Source: an uncultured Bacteroidales bacterium (GTDB lineage Bacteria; Bacteroidota; Bacteroidia; Bacteroidales; Bacteroidaceae). Taken from it: 52,359 nt of DNA. The notes beneath the pieces are model-generated. The model was given only the letters and a program-made list of their open reading frames with translations. It did no database searches and was not told the origin of the DNA. Where the stretch lies: positions 1 to 52,359 of the forward strand of contig CALEFD010000108.1 of assembly GCA_937876995.1 (NCBI GenBank), in the 5' to 3' direction. This document shows positions 50,520-52,359 of this stretch, in pieces (the stretch's first letter is position 1; each line of letters starts with the position of its first letter). Both the position numbers and the translations under genes were made by a program.

Positions 50520-51443
50520 TCAATACTTTCTAGGTGCTATCTTTTCAAGATGATGTTTTATCTCTCTGATATGGTCGGGGGTAGTGCCGCAGCAACCACC
50601 GGCTATATTTATTAACCCGTCTTTTGCCATAGCAGTAACAGCGTTGGCAGTATCGCAAGGTTTCTCTTCGTAGCCGTTTGCAGTTGGTAATCCCGCATTG
50701 GGATAAATGCTTACAGCGCAATTAACCTTATCGGAAATCTCCTTTATAAATGGGTATAGTTCATTGGCACCAAAAGAGCAATTCAGTCCAAAGCTCATCA
50801 GATTGAAATCCTTTACAGAATCATACAATTCTGTCAGTGGCATACCTGTCATAATGCAACCACTTGCATTCATAATGCTTGCCGACATCATTACAGGCAG
50901 GTCTGTTCCTTTTTTCTCTTGAACCTTTTTTATTGCAGACAGAGCCGCAATAGCATTTCTGCCATCGGTAACAGTCTCTACAATAAAACCATCTACGCCA
51001 CCATCTATAAGACCTTCAGCTTGTGTTTGGTATGCCGATTCAAGAACATTGTATGTAACAGTCTCTTCCGGATCCATCATCATCTCTATAATAGTTAACG
51101 ATTTGTCCGACGGTCCCATACTGCCCATTACCCACACTTTTCTATCTGTGCAGCTATCGGCAGCCTTACGAGCAATTTTTGCACCTGCTACATTCATATC
51201 GTAACATTTGTCAGATAACCCGTAGCCATGCTGCGATACGGCATTTGCACCAAAAGTACAGGTACAAACTATGTCAGAACCTGCATTGATGTAGTCTTTG
51301 TGAATCTTCTCCATTACTTCGGGGTGGGTAAGCGGCAGGGCATCGTTATTGCCATCGTAGCTGATGCCCAACTGCTGTATGTAAGTACCCATTCCACCAT
51401 CCAGAATGAGAATTCTCTCTTTAAGTGCTTCTTTTATCTCCAT
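50520..51443 (-). CDS. Homocysteine S-methyltransferase domain protein (MetH N-terminal type)
   Basis: A 307-aa barrel with the Zn-binding cysteines Cys222 (FGLNCSFGANEL) and Cys284-285 (GGCCGTTPDHI) and the N-terminal ILDGGMGT and TFGANAVS motifs. It covers only the homocysteine-binding module of cobalamin-dependent MetH; folate, cobalamin and activation domains are absent. It may take methyl groups from an unlinked corrinoid protein, or act as S-methylmethionine/homocysteine methyltransferase. It lies 7 bases after glyA', and the SHMT-MetH pairing makes sense as C1 supply to methionine. Confidence 0.88.
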   Translation of the reverse strand: MEIKEALKERILILDGGMGTYIQQLGISYDGNNDALPLTHPEVMEKIHKDYINAGSDIVCTCTFGANAVSQHGYGLSDKCYDMNVAGAKIARKAADSCTDRKVWVMGSMGPSDKSLTIIEMMMDPEETVTYNVLESAYQTQAEGLIDGGVDGFIVETVTDGRNAIAALSAIKKVQEKKGTDLPVMMSASIMNASGCIMTGMPLTELYDSVKDFNLMSFGLNCSFGANELYPFIKEISDKVNCAVSIYPNAGLPTANGYEEKPCDTANAVTAMAKDGLINIAGGCCGTTPDHIREIKHHLEKIAPRKY

Positions 51444-51450
51444 ATTCGGA

Positions 51451-51987
51451 TTAATAAGCGAACATAGGATAATCCTTCATTATATCGTTCACTCTTGCGC
51501 GAACACTTGCAATTACTGCTTCGTCTTCTGGAGCATTCAGAACCTCTTCAATAAGTTCTGCAATAACAACCATCAAATCTTCTTTTGCACCACGAGTGGT
51601 GATAGCAGGAGTTCCTAAACGCAAACCGCTGGTCTGGAATGCAGAACGTGTATCGAATGGAACCATATTCTTGTTTGCAGTGATGTCGGCAGCAACAAGT
51701 GCTTTTTCTGCAACCTTACCTGTCAATTCAGGATATTTGTCGCGTAGGTCAACCAACATGCTGTGGTTGTCTGTTCCACCTGAAACGATAGTGAAGCCGC
51801 GTTTTACCAACTCTTCTGCCAATTTCTTTGCATTCTTCTGTACCTGTGCCTGATACTCTTTGAATTCAGGTTGCAGTGCTTCGCCAAATGCAACAGCTTT
51901 TGCTGCAATTACATGCATTAAAGGACCGCCTTGTGTACCGGGGAATGCCGCGCTGTCGATCTTCTTAGCAAATTCCTTCTTTACTGT
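51451..51987 (-). pseudogene. glyA: Serine hydroxymethyltransferase, C-terminal half only (5' truncated)
   Basis: The frame is open from a stop at 51988-51990 down to 51451. It reads TVKKEFAKKIDSAAFPGTQG, then GPLMHVIAAKAVAFGEAL, IVSGGTDNHSMLVDL, KNMVPFDTRSAFQTSGLRLG and TPAITTRGAKEDL, ending DYPMFAY. This corresponds to SHMT from about residue 243 (E. coli numbering) to the end. The N-terminal ~240 residues, including the PLP lysine (K229 in E. coli), are missing; upstream sequence in all reverse frames is AT-rich noncoding. An ATG at 51918 could start a 155-aa fragment but it could not catalyse the reaction. Either an insertion or rearrangement removed the 5' half, or the contig is misjoined near 51985. 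Confidence 0.85.
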
Positions 51988-52251
51988 TTATTTTATAGTG
52001 ATTAAAATTTATATCAAACTTTGTTGATAACTAATCTACTATTCATATTAATTATATCATTAAACTAAGTCTTTAAAACATTTTTTTAGGTATTTATTTC
52101 AAAAAATACTTATAATTAACCATTGTGGTACATAAAGAAAAAACTAAAATAGTTCTTTTTACTATTTTAGCCTTATTATATAATCTAATACAATTAAATA
52201 ATTTATTACTTATTTTCTCTTTTTTGAATTATGTAGGATATTTCTTCTAGA
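51988..52251. other. Very AT-rich stretch between truncated glyA and acyltransferase gene
   Basis: No ORF is defensible. CTAAAATAGT (52144-52153) and ACTATTTTAG (52161-52170) form a 10-bp hairpin with a 7-base loop, perhaps a terminator. No IS ends or integrase gene are visible before the window edge. Confidence 0.5.
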
Positions 52252-52359
52252 ATGGAATCACAAAATGTCAGGAACGAAAAGGCTAGGCTTGTTTCTTTTG
52301 ATCTCCTGAAACTGCTTGCGATTTATCTTGTCTTATGGGGGCATTGCATACAGCAGTTT
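52252..52359 (+). CDS. Acyltransferase family 3 (OafA-like) membrane protein, N-terminal fragment
   Basis: The ATG at 52252 opens 36 codons to the window edge: MESQNVRNEKARLVSFDLLK, then LLAIYLVLWGHCIQQF. R-x(n)-FDLLKLLAIYLVLWGH matches the first helix of acyltransferase-3 proteins, with the conserved catalytic-type His after the hydrophobic run. These proteins O-acetylate cell-surface or secreted glycans. The rest lies outside the window. Such genes commonly sit in capsule or O-antigen cargo, which would fit a foreign insertion into glyA. Confidence 0.75.
   Translation, partial: MESQNVRNEKARLVSFDLLKLLAIYLVLWGHCIQQF

Overview
The window comes from the chromosome of an anaerobic, polysaccharide-degrading member of the Bacteroidetes, most likely order Bacteroidales. 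The evidence is the AT-rich sequence, the TAnnTTTG-type -7 promoter boxes, the two-domain Nfn fusion, the Na+-dependent methylmalonyl-CoA (propionate) module, the serine palmitoyltransferase gene, and the characteristic gene block of debranching enzyme, GT4, GH57-like, panD/panC, GT5-like and DUF4270. No rRNA, tRNA, CRISPR, transposase or integrase was seen.

Layout. 1-2.2 kb: the 5' part of a DUF4143 ATPase, a DUF454 gene broken by an in-frame TGA, and a secreted GH43-CBM6. 2.2-4.8 kb: an NfnAB fusion followed by a 54-residue rubredoxin. 4.8-8.5 kb: two secreted proteins lying between 69-bp direct repeats, then a membrane-protein/HTH operon. 8.7-13.9 kb: GH3 and GH9 hydrolases. 14.1-18.6 kb: a glycogen-type operon whose third gene is a GH57 homologue without catalytic residues, followed by a tandem hairpin-rich repeat. 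18.9-22.5 kb: panC-panD, diverging from a GT5-like half protein and a DUF4270 lipoprotein. 22.7-26.8 kb: mce-mmdA-oadG-biotin carrier-oadB. 26.9-31.3 kb: a TonB receptor, nitroreductase, DUF2520 and KdsC. 31.3-32.3 kb: tatA-tatC.

32.5-39.1 kb holds the most unusual unit: a tightly packed operon encoding a two-domain VOC protein, two HdrC-like proteins, a membrane HdrE/HdrD-type fusion, an HdrB-like protein with one degenerate cluster site, a minimal HdrA/QmoA-like flavoprotein and a small envelope protein. No hydrogenase, formate dehydrogenase or other known partner is adjacent. It looks like a membrane-bound thiol/disulfide or quinone-linked electron-transfer complex whose substrate I cannot name.

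39.2-42.5 kb: a sphingolipid-type operon (serine palmitoyltransferase, threonine-synthase-like PLP enzyme, SDR). 42.6-47.3 kb: pdxB, a second DUF4143 ATPase with a tandemly repeated promoter, and two genes between 32-bp direct repeats derived from a terminator. 47.3-50.5 kb: a LarA-family protein with a PfkB kinase, and an orphan ABC ATPase. 50.5-52.4 kb: a homocysteine methyltransferase domain protein, a glyA gene lacking its 5' half, an AT-rich stretch and the start of an acyltransferase gene.

Nfn, rubredoxin, the Hdr-like complex and the Na+ decarboxylase together point to flavin- and ion-gradient-based energy conservation in a fermenting anaerobe. The two segments between direct repeats, the glyA truncation and the broken DUF454 gene point to recent local rearrangement or decay.
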